Notes: generated by a model from the letters alone, not told the origin. A stretch of 64,000 nt of DNA from Blastomonas sp. (GCF_030373265.1 NZ_JAUCZC010000019.1:1-64000); one strand, 5' to 3'. Shown: positions 9,117-18,927, counted from the first letter of the stretch. Program-made: numbers and translations.

Positions 9117-9917
9117 TCACCTCTTGGATGCCACCGCCAGATGGGCCACGCCCGGAAGGGAGATAATATCGCCCTGACGCAGGCTGCTGGCCATCTCCAG
9201 CGCCCGAGCGATGACTTGGTCGCGATCGCGCGGGGGCAAAGCGCTCACCAACGGGTTCTGCAGGATCATCGGATGATCAGTGGCCATCAGGTCGAAGGGC
9301 ATGATGAAGTCGTGCTGCCGCTGGTGAACCGTCACGTCACAGAACCCTGCGTCCTCCATTTCAGCCTGCAGCCGCCCGGCATCGCACAGGATCTCCATGG
9401 CAGCGATGTCAATCTCGGCGCGATGATCGGGCAGGACTTCGCTGCGGGCCCGGGCCAGCAGGACATTGGGGCCGAACCCGAACGGGTTTGCAGCCACGCC
9501 GAGCACGGCCCGGCCTGCCGGTTTGAGCACCCGTGCCATCTCGGCCAAACCTGCGCGCCAATCCGGAAACAGCGGGACGCCGAACACCGAACAGACGCGG
9601 TCGTAGCTGTCTGGCGGCAGGTCGAGCGCCTCGCCGTTCATGCGCAGGGCGGTGATCGGGCTATCGGCCGCGCGCTCGCGCAAGCGGTCGATCATTGCCT
9701 GGCTGAAATCGATCGCGGTGACCGTTGCGCCAGCGCGCGCAGCTGCCAGCGCCAGCGCACCGGGGCCCGTTGCGATATCGAGCAGCGTCATGCCCGGAGC
9801 GATGTCGGCGAGTCCGACAGCATCCTTGCAGAACAATCCGGTAAACGGTTCGGCAGAGGCGATATAGCCATCGACCGATTGATCCCAGAAGGCGTCGGTC
9901 TGGATTGCCAGGTTCAT
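9117..9917 (-). CDS. Class I SAM-dependent methyltransferase (UbiE-like)
   Basis: 266-aa soluble methyltransferase. Motif I for SAM binding is LLDIATGPGALALAAARAG, followed by the acidic motif TAIDFSQAMIDRLRERA and a post-motif MARVLKPAGRAVLG. This is the Methyltransf_11/25 fold; the substrate cannot be told from sequence. The ATG at 9917 has AGGA upstream (CATACAGGATATTGCA). It is convergent with the GGDEF gene and lies downstream of the superoxide dismutase gene, which is transcribed on the other side of it in the same direction. Confidence 0.87.
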   Translation of the reverse strand: MNLAIQTDAFWDQSVDGYIASAEPFTGLFCKDAVGLADIAPGMTLLDIATGPGALALAAARAGATVTAIDFSQAMIDRLRERAADSPITALRMNGEALDLPPDSYDRVCSVFGVPLFPDWRAGLAEMARVLKPAGRAVLGVAANPFGFGPNVLLARARSEVLPDHRAEIDIAAMEILCDAGRLQAEMEDAGFCDVTVHQRQHDFIMPFDLMATDHPMILQNPLVSALPPRDRDQVIARALEMASSLRQGDIISLPGVAHLAVASKR

Positions 9918-9994
9918 TGCAATATCCTGTATGCGCAGCGCCGCGACGGAATGGCAAAGGCTGCCGATTCTGTCGTGGGCCGGGTGGTGTAGCC

Positions 9995-10720
9995 TCAGCC
10001 CTTGGCGGCTGCCGCATGGCGCCGGGAGACTTCATCCCAGTTGACGACCTGCCACCAGCCATCGAGATAATCGGCGCGGCGGTTCTGGTATTTCAGATAG
10101 TAAGCGTGCTCCCACACATCGTTGCCCAGGATCGGCGTTCCCTTGTCGTCGGCCACATCCATCAACGGATTGTCCTGATTGGGGGTCGACGTGATCGCAA
10201 GGCCGCCGTCGGGCTTGACGATCAGCCACACCCAGCCTGACCCGAACCGCGCCGTGCCGGCCGCCTTGAACGCCGCCTTGAACGCGTCCATCGATCCGAA
10301 CTGCTGGGTTATCGCGCTGGCAAGCTCGGGCGAGGGCGATCCGGTCTTCGCTGCCGGAGCCATCGTCTGCCAGAAGAAGGTGTGGTTCCAATGGCCGCCG
10401 GCGTTGTTGCGGATCGCTGCGGGCAGGGTGCCTGCCTTGGCCACCAGCTGCTCGAGGGGCATATCTTTCAGCGCTGCGTCTGCGGCCACCGCCTTGTTGA
10501 GATTGTCGACATAGGCCTGGTGGTGCTTGCCATGGTGGATGGTCATGGTCTGGGCATCGATGGCGGGATCGAGCGCATCGGGGGCGTAGGGCAAGGCGGG
10601 GAGCGTGAAGGCGGCGGCTGTCGGCGCAGCAGCAGGCGCAGCCGGACCGGCCACCTGCGCCGCAAGTGGTGCAGCAAGACTGAGCGCCAGAACCGAAAGC
10701 AAGGGTTTGAAGACAGACAT
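9995..10720 (-). CDS. Exported superoxide dismutase, Mn-type residues
   Basis: 241-aa Fe/Mn superoxide dismutase, converting superoxide to oxygen and peroxide. A Sec signal peptide ([22 protein letters not shown]) and an Ala/Pro linker precede the enzyme, so it acts in the periplasm; most relatives are cytosolic. Metal ligands are visible in [24 protein letters not shown] and [14 protein letters not shown]. Two selectivity positions look Mn-like: Gly before the second His (NNAGGHWNH) and Gln in STPNQDNPL. The start has CAGGAG eight bases upstream (TAACCCCCAGGAGTCGCCTT). It may protect against environmental superoxide. Confidence 0.93.
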   Translation of the reverse strand: MSVFKPLLSVLALSLAAPLAAQVAGPAAPAAAPTAAAFTLPALPYAPDALDPAIDAQTMTIHHGKHHQAYVDNLNKAVAADAALKDMPLEQLVAKAGTLPAAIRNNAGGHWNHTFFWQTMAPAAKTGSPSPELASAITQQFGSMDAFKAAFKAAGTARFGSGWVWLIVKPDGGLAITSTPNQDNPLMDVADDKGTPILGNDVWEHAYYLKYQNRRADYLDGWWQVVNWDEVSRRHAAAAKG

Positions 10721-11105
10721 AAGGCGACTCCTGGGGGTTAGGCTGCGGCGCTGAGGCCCAGACGAATATCCCGCCCTGCCAGCGGTGCAAAGTTTTTCAG
10801 GATGCTCGGCGTCCTGCGGGCGCGCGCCTGCGGGCAACACCAGCGCGTTGCTCGAGCCGGCGCCAGATGCGCGCCCGCCGCGCGCCAGCGGCTCGCCGTT
10901 CAGATCGCTGTTCGGGGACCTGCCGTCGCATGGCCCACGGTTGAATGAACCGATGATGTGATAGTATATCATTGACGGGCCGTAGCAGGATGATATCCAC
11001 TCTGTCCAGCCAGGCCGAGGAGAAAAGTTCGCGCGCCCGCTTTCAGCCGTCAGGGTATCGACCGGATGCCTTGCCCGTCGCCCGGGAAGCTTGCGGCTGG
11101 TGCGG
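10721..11105. promoter_or_regulatory. Intergenic region upstream of sod with an AT-rich palindrome
   Basis: 385 bases between the modE stop and the sod start, with no convincing gene. An AT-rich palindrome TGATAGTATATCA lies at 10959-10971 inside otherwise GC-rich DNA, and looks like a promoter element or operator. It could serve sod (leftward), about 240 bases away. Confidence 0.35.
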
Positions 11106-11480
11106 TCAGTCGTGCTGCTCGGCCGGGCCCAGCAAATCCAGCAGGGCAGGGGCGTGCCGATCCGCGGTCTGCTGCAGTGCCTGCTCCAGCGCGCGATAGG
11201 CGTCGAGCACCTCGTGACCCCGGTCGGTCAGGCGCGATCCGCCGCCGCTCTTGCCGCCTTTTTCGGTGATGACCACGGCCGCGCCCCAACACTGATTGAG
11301 CGTGTCGATCATGTCGCGGGTGCGGCGATAGCTGATGCCAAGGCTGCGTCCGGCCGCGGCGATCGAGCCTTCGCGCTCGACTGCGGCGAGCAGGTCCGCC
11401 TTGCCAGGGCCGATCGCGATCCGATCCTCCAGACACACCTGAGCCTTGATCTTGAGCCGGGATGGGGGTGCGCTGGTCAT
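11106..11480 (-). CDS. modE: ModE-type molybdate regulator, DNA-binding domain only
   Basis: 124-aa winged-helix protein matching the N-terminal DNA-binding part of Mod[39 protein letters not shown]..., then [21 protein letters not shown]. Full-length E. coli ModE is about twice as long, because two C-terminal molybdate-binding (TOBE/Mop) domains follow; here the gene ends right after the helical dimerisation region. Short ModE proteins are known in other bacteria. The start at 11480 ([14 protein letters not shown]) is chosen from where homology should begin; upstream in-frame codons look non-coding. It diverges from modABC, the normal target. Confidence 0.88.
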   Translation of the reverse strand: MTSAPPSRLKIKAQVCLEDRIAIGPGKADLLAAVEREGSIAAAGRSLGISYRRTRDMIDTLNQCWGAAVVITEKGGKSGGGSRLTDRGHEVLDAYRALEQALQQTADRHAPALLDLLGPAEQHD

Positions 11481-11549
11481 CGGCAGGCACGCTAGCAGCG
11501 CACGGCGTGCAATTCCAACGCCAACGCGCCGATCCCCGCTTGTCAGGAA

Positions 11550-11575
11550 GCGATGTATGCCGCAAAGCATATCGC
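11550..11575. promoter_or_regulatory. Candidate ModE operator upstream of modA
   Basis: Inverted repeat GCGATGTATGC - CGCAAA - GCATATCGC: half-sites with CGAT/ATCG outer ends and TATGC/GCATA inner ends around a 6-base spacer. This resembles the published ModE box layout (ATCG-containing half-sites, 6-base spacer). It lies 18 bases before the modA start codon, in the modE-modA divergent region, where a repressor would block modABC. Inferred from sequence only. Confidence 0.6.
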
Positions 11576-11593
11576 ACGGAGTGACGTGCAACG

Positions 11594-12379
11594 ATGCCAG
11601 CAGCTGTCTATCGAATCGGGTTGCTCGTGCTCGCCTCTCTGGCGTTGTGGGCGTGTATCAAATCCACGGATGTGCCCCGGATCGCCGCTGCGGCCGATCT
11701 GCGTCTGGCGCTGACCGATGTGGCCAGGGCGTTCAAGCGCGACACCGGGCAGGATGTCGAATTGGTCTTCGGATCGTCGGGCAACTTTCACCAGCAGCTT
11801 CGCCAGGGCGCCCCTTTCGATGTGTTCCTGTCCGCTGACGAGGCCTACGCGCTCGATCTCGCCAAGACAGGGATCACCGTAGATACGGGGCGCCTCTACG
11901 CGGTGGGACGGCTTGCGCTCGTCGCTCCAACAGGGTCGCCGCTGAAGGTCGACGAGGGGCTAGCCGGGCTGCGACGGGCGCTGGCGAGCGGTCAGGTCCG
12001 GCGCTTTGCGATCGCCAATCCCGATCACGCGCCCTATGGCCAGCGCGCGCGCGAGGCGCTTGAACAGGCCGGTCTCTGGGCGTCGTTGCAGCCACGCTTG
12101 ATCATGGGCGAGAATGTGGCGCAAGCGCTGCAGTTCGCGATCGAAGGCGGGGCCGAGGGGGGAATCGTGGCGTGGTCGCTGATGCTCGACCCGGCGCTCG
12201 CAGGCCGCGCCGATTACGTCCTGATCCCGGCCGAGGCACACCAGCCGCTGCGCCAGCGCATGGTGCTGATGCGAACCGCCCGCGAGCCTGCACGCGCGTT
12301 CTATGACTATCTTGCGCAGCCTGCGGCGCGGGCGATCCTGCTGCGCCATGGCTTTGCCTTGCCGCCTGGGCAGGGCTGA
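11594..12379 (+). CDS. modA: Molybdate-binding protein ModA (lipoprotein)
   Basis: 261-aa substrate-binding protein of the molybdate ABC importer. Signal peptide with lipobox-like LALWAC (Cys21), so probably membrane-anchored in the periplasm. Family features: IAAAADLRLALTDVARAF, LVFGSSGNFHQQLRQGAPFDVFLSAD (oxyanion-binding Ser residues), FAIANPDHAPYGQRAREAL and the GENVAQALQF segment. The start follows a GGAG about 12 bases upstream. First gene of modABC; the ModB start lies 5 bases after its stop. Confidence 0.95.
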   Translation: MPAAVYRIGLLVLASLALWACIKSTDVPRIAAAADLRLALTDVARAFKRDTGQDVELVFGSSGNFHQQLRQGAPFDVFLSADEAYALDLAKTGITVDTGRLYAVGRLALVAPTGSPLKVDEGLAGLRRALASGQVRRFAIANPDHAPYGQRAREALEQAGLWASLQPRLIMGENVAQALQFAIEGGAEGGIVAWSLMLDPALAGRADYVLIPAEAHQPLRQRMVLMRTAREPARAFYDYLAQPAARAILLRHGFALPPGQG

Positions 12380-12384
12380 CTGGC

Positions 12385-13050
12385 ATGGACTGGCAGGCGC
12401 TCCATCTCTCGCTGCTTTTGGGCGGGCTTACCGTCATCATCCTGCTGCCGATCGCGCTGATTCTGGGGCGCTGGCTGGCGTTCGCTCGGTTTCGCGGGCG
12501 GGCGGTGGTCGAAGCGCTGGTGACCTTGCCGCTCATCCTTCCACCCACCGTGATCGGCTTCTACTTGCTCTCGGGCATGGGGCCCGATTCAGTGGTGGGC
12601 AGCGCGTGGGCGGCCGTGTTCGGCGAAGGCCTGGTGTTCACCTTCGAGGCGGTGCTGATCGCCTCTGTCTTCGTCAACCTGCCGTTTGCGGTCCAGCCGG
12701 CGCAGCGGGCGTTCGAGGCGATCGGGCAGGATCTGCGCGATGCGGCGGCCACCTGCGGGCATTCGCGCTGGCAGAGCCTGTGGCGGATCGAGCTGCCGCT
12801 GGCCTGGCCGGGCCTGGTCACCGGCGCGGTGCTGGCGTTTGCCCACACATTGGGAGAGTTCGGCGTGGTACTGATGGTGGGGGGATCGATCCCTGGCGAA
12901 ACGCGCACCTTGGCGCTGTCGATCTACGACCGGGTGCAGGGCTTCGACATGCAGGGGGCCAACACGATGGCGCTGGTGCTGATGGCGATCGCGCTGGCGA
13001 CGGTGACGCTGACCTTCCTGCTGGCGCGGCGGATGCGCGCGCATGGCTGA
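12385..13050 (+). CDS. modB: Molybdate ABC transporter permease ModB
   Basis: 221-aa inner-membrane permease with about five helices. The cytoplasmic EAA-like loop that contacts ModC is seen around DAAATCGHSRWQSLWRIELPLAWPGLVTG, and the conserved C-terminal stretch EFGVVLMVGGSIPGETRTL is present. Length is usual for ModB. Its 3' end overlaps modC by 8 bases, indicating translational coupling. Confidence 0.95.
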   Translation: MDWQALHLSLLLGGLTVIILLPIALILGRWLAFARFRGRAVVEALVTLPLILPPTVIGFYLLSGMGPDSVVGSAWAAVFGEGLVFTFEAVLIASVFVNLPFAVQPAQRAFEAIGQDLRDAAATCGHSRWQSLWRIELPLAWPGLVTGAVLAFAHTLGEFGVVLMVGGSIPGETRTLALSIYDRVQGFDMQGANTMALVLMAIALATVTLTFLLARRMRAHG

Positions 13051-13753
13051 GGGGCTGGCGATCGCCCTGCGGCAGGATTCACCGATCCCGCTCGATTTCG
13101 ATCTGACCCTTGGCCGAGGCGAGACCGTGGCGCTGGTCGGGCCGTCTGGGGCGGGCAAGACGACCGTGTTGCGCTGCATCGCGGGGCTGCACCGCCCCGC
13201 AGAGGCCAGCGTCATATGCGACGGGGAAGTCTGGGCTGACAGCGCCAGCGCCATCGATCTTCCCGCGCACGCGCGCCGCGTTGGCTTCGTCTTTCAGTCC
13301 TATGCGCTGTTTCCGCACATGAGCGCGCGTGCCAATGTGTTGGAGGCGATGCGCGATCTGCCGCGCGCCGACCGGGAGCGCGAGGCGAACCGGCTGCTTG
13401 AGCAGATGCAGCTTGAGGGACTGGACGGCAGGCGCCCCGCGCAGCTGTCCGGGGGGCAGCAGCAGCGCGTGGCGCTGGCCCGCGCATTGGCCCGCAAGCC
13501 GCATGTGCTGCTGCTGGACGAGCCGTTTTCGGCGGTGGATCACCCCACACGGCGCCAACTGCACCGCTCGCTGCAATCCGTGCGCGCGGCGTCCGACATC
13601 CCGATCGTGCTGGTCACGCATGACATTGCCGATGCGGCCCGCATCGCCGACCGACTGTGCCTGGTCATCGCCGGGCGCGCTGTCGAGACGATCGCTGCGC
13701 AGGCGCTACAGACGAGTCCGCATTCTCACCTGGCGCAGTGGATGGCGCAATAG
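13043..13753 (+). CDS. modC: Molybdate ABC transporter ATPase ModC, short form without TOBE domain
   Basis: 236-aa ATPase with all nucleotide-binding motifs: Walker A GPSGAGKTT, Q-loop VFQSYALFPH, signature LSGGQQQRVALARAL, Walker B VLLLDEPFSAVD and H-loop LVTHD. Typical ModC is about 350 aa because of a C-terminal TOBE (molybdate-binding) domain; that domain is absent. Together with the short ModE, the operon has no visible intracellular molybdate sensor. Terminal gene of the operon, convergent with the SulP gene. Confidence 0.93.
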   Translation: MAEGLAIALRQDSPIPLDFDLTLGRGETVALVGPSGAGKTTVLRCIAGLHRPAEASVICDGEVWADSASAIDLPAHARRVGFVFQSYALFPHMSARANVLEAMRDLPRADREREANRLLEQMQLEGLDGRRPAQLSGGQQQRVALARALARKPHVLLLDEPFSAVDHPTRRQLHRSLQSVRAASDIPIVLVTHDIADAARIADRLCLVIAGRAVETIAAQALQTSPHSHLAQWMAQ

Positions 13754-13838
13754 GGCGGGCCAGTGCCTGTGTTCAGCGCACCGTCAATAGCTCGATGCAT
13801 CAATGCCGGCGAGGACGCGTTCCATGGCGATGATCCTC

Positions 13839-15323
13839 TCAATGGCCGCCAAGGTACGATTCAGTACCCGGTTTGTCGTGGATAGCGTAGCGGTCGACCA
13901 TCGATGCGCTGGCGGCGTTCAGGCCCAAAATCTCGACCGCTGCACCGCTGCGCCGGAACTTGAGGATCGCCTTGTCGAGCGTGCCGACCGCCGAGATATC
14001 CCAGAAATGGGCTTGCGATACGTCGATCACCACCCGGTCGAGCACCTCCTTGAAGTCGAACGCGTCGACGAAGCTCTCGGACGAGGCGAAGAACACTTGG
14101 CCCGACACGCTGTAGCGGCGGCTCAGCCCATCCGCCGACAGCTCCGAGGTCACCGTGAACATCCGCTTGACCTTGCTGGCGAAGAACAGTCCCGACAGGA
14201 TCACGCCCGCGAGCACGCCCTGCGCCAGATCGTGCGTCCACACGACGATCACCACGGTGACCAGCATCACCACCGAAGACTGCCAGGGATTATGACGGAT
14301 GTCGCGGATCGACGCCCAGGAGAAGGTGCCGATCGACACCATGATCATCACCGCGACCAAGGCCGCCATCGGGATGATCGCGACCAGCGAGCCGAGCACC
14401 AGGATAAGGAACAGCAGGAATGTGCCCGCCACAAAGGTCGACAGCCGCGTCAGGCCGCCCGATTTCACGTTGATCACCGACTGGCCGATCATCGCGCAGC
14501 CGCCCATGCCGCCGAGGAACCCGGTGAAGAAGTTGGCGATGCCCTGGCCCTTCATCTCGCGCTGCTTGTCCGACGGCGTGTCGGTGAGGTCATCGACGAT
14601 CTGCGCGGTCATCATCGATTCGAGCAGGCCGACCGCCGCCATGGTCAGCGAATAGGGCAGGATGATCTGCAGCGTTTCCAGCGTGAACGGCACATTGGGG
14701 ATCAGCCAGGCTGGCAAGGATGACGGCAGTTCGCCCATATCGCCCACCGTGCGCACATCGAAGCCGGTGTAGACCACCAAAGCCGTGATCACGGCGATCG
14801 CGATCAGCGGCGATGGCACCGCCCTGGTGAGATAGGGGAACAGGTAGATGATCGCGAGGCCCCCTGCGACCAGCGCGTAGGTCAGCACCGGCACGCCGAT
14901 CAGTTCGGGCAACTGCGCCATGAAGATCAGGATCGCCAGCGCGTTGACGAAGCCCGTGATCACCGAGCGCGAGACATATTGCATCAACAGATTGAGCCGC
15001 AGGAAGCCGGCACCCAACTGGATCACACCCATCAGAATGGTCGCAGCGAACAGATAATCGACGCCATAGTCGCGCACCAGCGGGACGACCACGACCGCAA
15101 CCGCCGCGGTCGCCGCCGAGATCATACCCGGACGCCCGCCGACCAGCGATATGATCACCGCGATCGAGAACGATGCGTAGAGCCCGACACGCGGATCGAC
15201 CCCGGCGATGATCGAAAAGCCGATCGCTTCGGGGATGAGCGCGAGCGCCACGACGATCCCGGCCAGGATGTCGCCGCGCGGGTTGGACAGCCACTCGCGC
15301 TTGAGGGTTTCGATTTGGAACAT
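13839..15323 (-). CDS. SulP-family anion transporter with STAS domain
   Basis: 494-aa membrane transporter. The SulP core begins [20 protein letters not shown] and shows the family signatures [20 protein letters not shown] and [18 protein letters not shown]; about 10-12 hydrophobic segments follow to about residue 385. A C-terminal STAS domain (about 400-490) has [22 protein letters not shown]. Substrate may be sulfate, bicarbonate or another oxyanion; its place beside modABC allows molybdate or sulfate but does not prove either. Start ATG 15323 has AAGG 8 bases upstream. Confidence 0.9.
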   Translation of the reverse strand: MFQIETLKREWLSNPRGDILAGIVVALALIPEAIGFSIIAGVDPRVGLYASFSIAVIISLVGGRPGMISAATAAVAVVVVPLVRDYGVDYLFAATILMGVIQLGAGFLRLNLLMQYVSRSVITGFVNALAILIFMAQLPELIGVPVLTYALVAGGLAIIYLFPYLTRAVPSPLIAIAVITALVVYTGFDVRTVGDMGELPSSLPAWLIPNVPFTLETLQIILPYSLTMAAVGLLESMMTAQIVDDLTDTPSDKQREMKGQGIANFFTGFLGGMGGCAMIGQSVINVKSGGLTRLSTFVAGTFLLFLILVLGSLVAIIPMAALVAVMIMVSIGTFSWASIRDIRHNPWQSSVVMLVTVVIVVWTHDLAQGVLAGVILSGLFFASKVKRMFTVTSELSADGLSRRYSVSGQVFFASSESFVDAFDFKEVLDRVVIDVSQAHFWDISAVGTLDKAILKFRRSGAAVEILGLNAASASMVDRYAIHDKPGTESYLGGH

Positions 15324-15691
15324 GATGGACCTTGTGCTGTACCAACGCGTCGCCTTCACCGTGACGCCGGGCCTGGATCAGGCGCGTGCCGGGAGGTTCG
15401 CATAGGAAGGGAGGAGAAGGTTATCCCGGGGATAGGCGCCGGGCCGAGCCACCCGGTCTAAACCGAGTCCGGCGGATAGCCGCGTGGCGGTAAAGCAAAT
15501 CGGGAATTGCTGCAAGTGCGAACGGCATGCCGCCGGGTTTCGAATGTCTATCTCTGCAGATTTGCCAGAAGCTTGCTCGGGCGGGGCCACTTTTCCTTGT
15601 CTGGGGGAACTCCCTGCGGCAAGGACAGTTGGAACATGATCGTCCCGGTTTTGCTGGTGACATCCCCCCTAAGGAGCATTCCGGCCAGCCA
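15324..15691. promoter_or_regulatory. Divergent region between sulP and the mrp operon
   Basis: 368 bases with no convincing gene, holding the promoters for sulP (leftward) and mrpA (rightward). AAGGAG at 15671-15676 is the best ribosome-binding site for mrpA, but lies 15 bases before its ATG, longer than usual. I see no clear operator or riboswitch. Confidence 0.35.
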
Positions 15692-18544
15692 ATGGCAGTC
15701 CCGTTGACGTTATACACTCTGGTTGTCCTCCCGTTTCTTGCTGCGCTGCTGATCGCTTTTGGCAGCGATCGCGGACGGGCGCTGCACAGCGGCTTGGCGG
15801 CGGCAGGAAGCGCGCTGGGACTGGCGATCGTGCTGGCGGTCGCCGGGCGCGTAATCGGCGGCGAGGTGCTGGCGGTGTCGGCGCCCTGGGTACCCGGAAT
15901 TGGGCTCGATTTTTCGCTGATGATCGATCCTCTCGGGCTGATGTTCGCCGGGCTGATCCTCGGCATTGGCCTGTTGGTGGTGATCTTCGGCCATTTCTAT
16001 CTGGCCAGCGGCGAGGCGACCGGGCGGTTCTTTGCCAGCCTGATGCTGTTCCAGGGGGCGATGCTGGGCATCGTGCTGTCGGGCAATGTGCTTCTGCTGC
16101 TGGTGTTCTGGGAACTCACCAGCCTGTCCTCGTTCCTGCTGATCGGCTTCTGGCGCGACAAGGCCGAAGCGCGGCAGGGTGCGCGCATGGCGCTGGCGGT
16201 GACCGGCGGCGGCGGGCTGGTGCTGATCGCAGGCATGGTCCTGCTGGGCAGCATCGCGGGCTCCTTCGACCTGATGACGATCCTGCAGCGCGGCGACATC
16301 GTCCAGGCCTCGCCGCTCTATCCGGTGATGCTGGTACTGATCCTGATCGGCTGCTTTACCAAATCGGCGCAATTCCCGTTCCACTTCTGGCTGCCGCACG
16401 CCATGGCGGCGCCCACCCCGGTGAGCGCCTATCTGCATTCGGCAACGATGGTGAAGGCGGGCGTGTTCCTGCTCGCGCGCCTGTGGCCGGTGCTCGCGGG
16501 CACCGATCTGTACACGGTCATCGTCACCAGTGTCGGGCTGATCACGATGCTGCTGGGCGCGTGGGTCGCGCTGTTCAAGCACGATCTCAAAGGCATTCTG
16601 GCCTATTCGACGATCAGCCAGCTCGGCCTGCTGGTGATGCTGCTCGGCTTCTCGCTCGAGATGGCGGCGGTGGCTGCGGTGCTCCACATCCTCAACCATG
16701 CCGCGTTCAAGGCGGCGTTGTTCATGTCGGCGGGGATCGTCGATCATGAAACCGGCACCCGCGACATTCGCCGGCTGGGCGGGCTCGCTAAGGTCATGCC
16801 GATCACCGCGGTGGTCGCGACGATCGCTGCTGCGGCGATGGCCGGGCTGCCGCCGCTGGGCGGGTTCATCTCCAAGGAGATGATGCTCGACGAAACCCTG
16901 CAGATCAGCCTGTTCGGCCTGCCTTGGCTGGTGCCGGTGGTGGCGACCGTCGCCGCGACGCTGTCGGTGGCCTATTCGCTGCGCCTCGCCATTCATCTGT
17001 TTTTCGGCAAGCCGCGCGATCCCGTGCCCCACGCCAAGGCGCACGATCCGGGCATCGGCATGTGGGCATCGCCCGCCTTCCTGGTGATCCTTGCAGTGCT
17101 TCTCGGGCTGGTGCCGATGGCGCTGGCCGGGCCTTTGGTCGGGTCGGTGGCAGGCGCGGTGACCGGCGCGCCGGTGGGCTATCTTGGGCTGTCATTGTGG
17201 CATGGCGTGAACCTGGCGCTGGGCATGAGCATGGCCGCGGTCGCCATCGGGGTGCTGCTGCTGTGGCGGCATGCCGGGATATTGCGCCGCTACGAGGCGG
17301 TGCGGCATCTCGACGCCAAGGAAATGTTCGACCGGGCGATGGGCCTTGCCGACCGGCAGGTGCGCAAGCTGATCGTCGCCACGCATACCCCTTCGCTGCA
17401 GATGATGCTGTTTGCGACCTTCGCGGTGATCGTGGTGCTGATCACCGAAGGTGCGCTGACCGGCGGCGGCAACCTGACCGGCACGCGCGCTGGACAGCCA
17501 GCATCGGCGGTGGCGATCATCGCCTGGGCGCTGCTCATCGCCGCAACCATCGCCGTGGTGCTGGCGCAGCGCCAGCGGTTCCTGGTGCTGATCTATATCA
17601 GCGTCATCGGGCTCATCATTACGCTCGCCTTCGTGCATTTCTCCGCGCCGGACCTTGCGCTCACCCAGATATCGGTCGAGGTGGTCACCATCCTGCTGCT
17701 GCTGTTGGCGCTCAACCTGCTGCCCAAAACGCCGCCGCTGCTTTCCAGCAATCCTCGGCGTATCCGCGATGTCCTGCTCGCGATCGGCGGCGGACTGGGC
17801 GTGGGCGGAGCAGCCTGGGCGATGCTGACCCGCAACCCCAACGACCCGATCTCCAGCTTCCATCTGGCCAACAGCTATTCGGGCGGCGGCGGCACCAATG
17901 TCGTCAACGTCACCCTGGTCGATTTTCGCGCTTTCGATACCTTGGGCGAGATCATCGTGCTCGGGATCGCGGGGCTGGCGATCTTTGCGCTGCTCGACAC
18001 GACGGCGCGGGGCGCCGCCGGGGCGCGGCTGCGCTCCTGGCAGGAAGACATGCCGCATTCGCCTGAGCGTCACCCGCTGATGTTCGTGATGGCGACACGC
18101 ATCCTGCTGCCGCTTGTGCTGGCAGCGGGCATCTACATCTTCCTGCGCGGCCACAACCAGCCGGGTGGCGGTTTCATCGCCGCGTTGGTGGTGGCGATCG
18201 CGTTCCTGCTGCAATATCTCGCCTCGGGCTTCGACTGGACCGATGCGCGCCGCCGGGTCGGCGAGCATATGCTGATCGCCTCGGGCGTCCTGATCGCGAT
18301 GGCGACGGGGCTGGGCTCGCTGCTATTCGGCGCCAACTTCCTCACCAGCGCTTTCGGGTATTTCCAGGTTCCGCTGGTCGGCGAGGTCGAACTGGCAACC
18401 GCTTTGCTGTTCGACATCGGCGTTTTTGCGGTGGTGTTCGGCGCGGTGATGCTGGCGCTCGCGCAACTCAGCCAGATATCGCAGCGCGCGGCGAGGGCGC
18501 ATGCCGCGCAGGTCGAAGCCCAGCAGCAGGAGGATCAGCGATGA
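15692..18544 (+). CDS. mrpA: Na+/H+ antiporter subunit A fused to subunit B (MrpAB / PhaAB)
   Basis: 950-aa membrane protein of the multi-subunit cation/proton antiporter (Mrp, Mnh, Pha). Residues about 1-650 form the NuoL-like proton-translocating core (FWELTSLSSFLLIGFW; FPFHFWLPHAMAAPTPVSAYLHSATMVKAG; LKGILAYSTISQLG). The C-terminal part has MbhE/MbhD-like segments, then an MnhB domain (RILLPLVLAAGIYIFLRGHN, PGGGFIAALVVAIAF). Fused A and B subunits define the group 2 operon organisation known from rhizobia. It is followed by subunit C with a 4-base ATGA overlap. ATG 15692 is chosen because hydrophobic MAVPLTLYTLVVLPF begins there. Confidence 0.94.
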   Translation: MAVPLTLYTLVVLPFLAALLIAFGSDRGRALHSGLAAAGSALGLAIVLAVAGRVIGGEVLAVSAPWVPGIGLDFSLMIDPLGLMFAGLILGIGLLVVIFGHFYLASGEATGRFFASLMLFQGAMLGIVLSGNVLLLLVFWELTSLSSFLLIGFWRDKAEARQGARMALAVTGGGGLVLIAGMVLLGSIAGSFDLMTILQRGDIVQASPLYPVMLVLILIGCFTKSAQFPFHFWLPHAMAAPTPVSAYLHSATMVKAGVFLLARLWPVLAGTDLYTVIVTSVGLITMLLGAWVALFKHDLKGILAYSTISQLGLLVMLLGFSLEMAAVAAVLHILNHAAFKAALFMSAGIVDHETGTRDIRRLGGLAKVMPITAVVATIAAAAMAGLPPLGGFISKEMMLDETLQISLFGLPWLVPVVATVAATLSVAYSLRLAIHLFFGKPRDPVPHAKAHDPGIGMWASPAFLVILAVLLGLVPMALAGPLVGSVAGAVTGAPVGYLGLSLWHGVNLALGMSMAAVAIGVLLLWRHAGILRRYEAVRHLDAKEMFDRAMGLADRQVRKLIVATHTPSLQMMLFATFAVIVVLITEGALTGGGNLTGTRAGQPASAVAIIAWALLIAATIAVVLAQRQRFLVLIYISVIGLIITLAFVHFSAPDLALTQISVEVVTILLLLLALNLLPKTPPLLSSNPRRIRDVLLAIGGGLGVGGAAWAMLTRNPNDPISSFHLANSYSGGGGTNVVNVTLVDFRAFDTLGEIIVLGIAGLAIFALLDTTARGAAGARLRSWQEDMPHSPERHPLMFVMATRILLPLVLAAGIYIFLRGHNQPGGGFIAALVVAIAFLLQYLASGFDWTDARRRVGEHMLIASGVLIAMATGLGSLLFGANFLTSAFGYFQVPLVGEVELATALLFDIGVFAVVFGAVMLALAQLSQISQRAARAHAAQVEAQQQEDQR

Positions 18545-18927
18545 CGCTCGAATTCCTCGTCGCAAGTTCGATCGGCGTGCTGGTGGCCGGCGGCATTTAT
18601 CTGGCGCTGCGCGGCCGGACGTTTCAGGTGGTGCTTGGTCTGACGCTTTTTTCCTACGCGGTGAACCTGTTCCTGTTCGCTTCGGGCAGGTTGACGCTGA
18701 ATGCACCGCCGATCTGGTCGAAGACGGTATCGGACTACGCCGATCCCTTGCCTCAGGCCCTGGTGCTGACCGCGATCGTGATCACCTTCGGGATGACCGC
18801 GTTTGCGGTGGTGCTGGCGCTGCGCAGCTTCCTAGAAACCGGCAGCGACCAGGTCGATGGCGATGACGCCCCTTGCGCGCCCGGAGACGGACCTTCTGCG
18901 GACGCCAGGCGGGAGCCGCGCGCATGA
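18541..18927 (+). CDS. mrpC: Na+/H+ antiporter subunit C (NuoK-like)
   Basis: 128-aa, three-helix NuoK-like subunit. It begins MTLEFLVASSIGVLVAGGIY, and the conserved LFSYAVNLFLFASG and DPLPQALVLTAIVITFGMTA segments identify MrpC/MnhC. The C-terminal tail is hydrophilic. Start overlaps the mrpA stop by 4 bases (ATGA), and its own stop overlaps mrpD the same way. Confidence 0.93.
   Translation: MTLEFLVASSIGVLVAGGIYLALRGRTFQVVLGLTLFSYAVNLFLFASGRLTLNAPPIWSKTVSDYADPLPQALVLTAIVITFGMTAFAVVLALRSFLETGSDQVDGDDAPCAPGDGPSADARREPRA

Noticed and set aside
10797-11000. Small gene between sod and modE
   Set aside because: No ribosome-binding site and Arg/Ala-rich composition without domain character.
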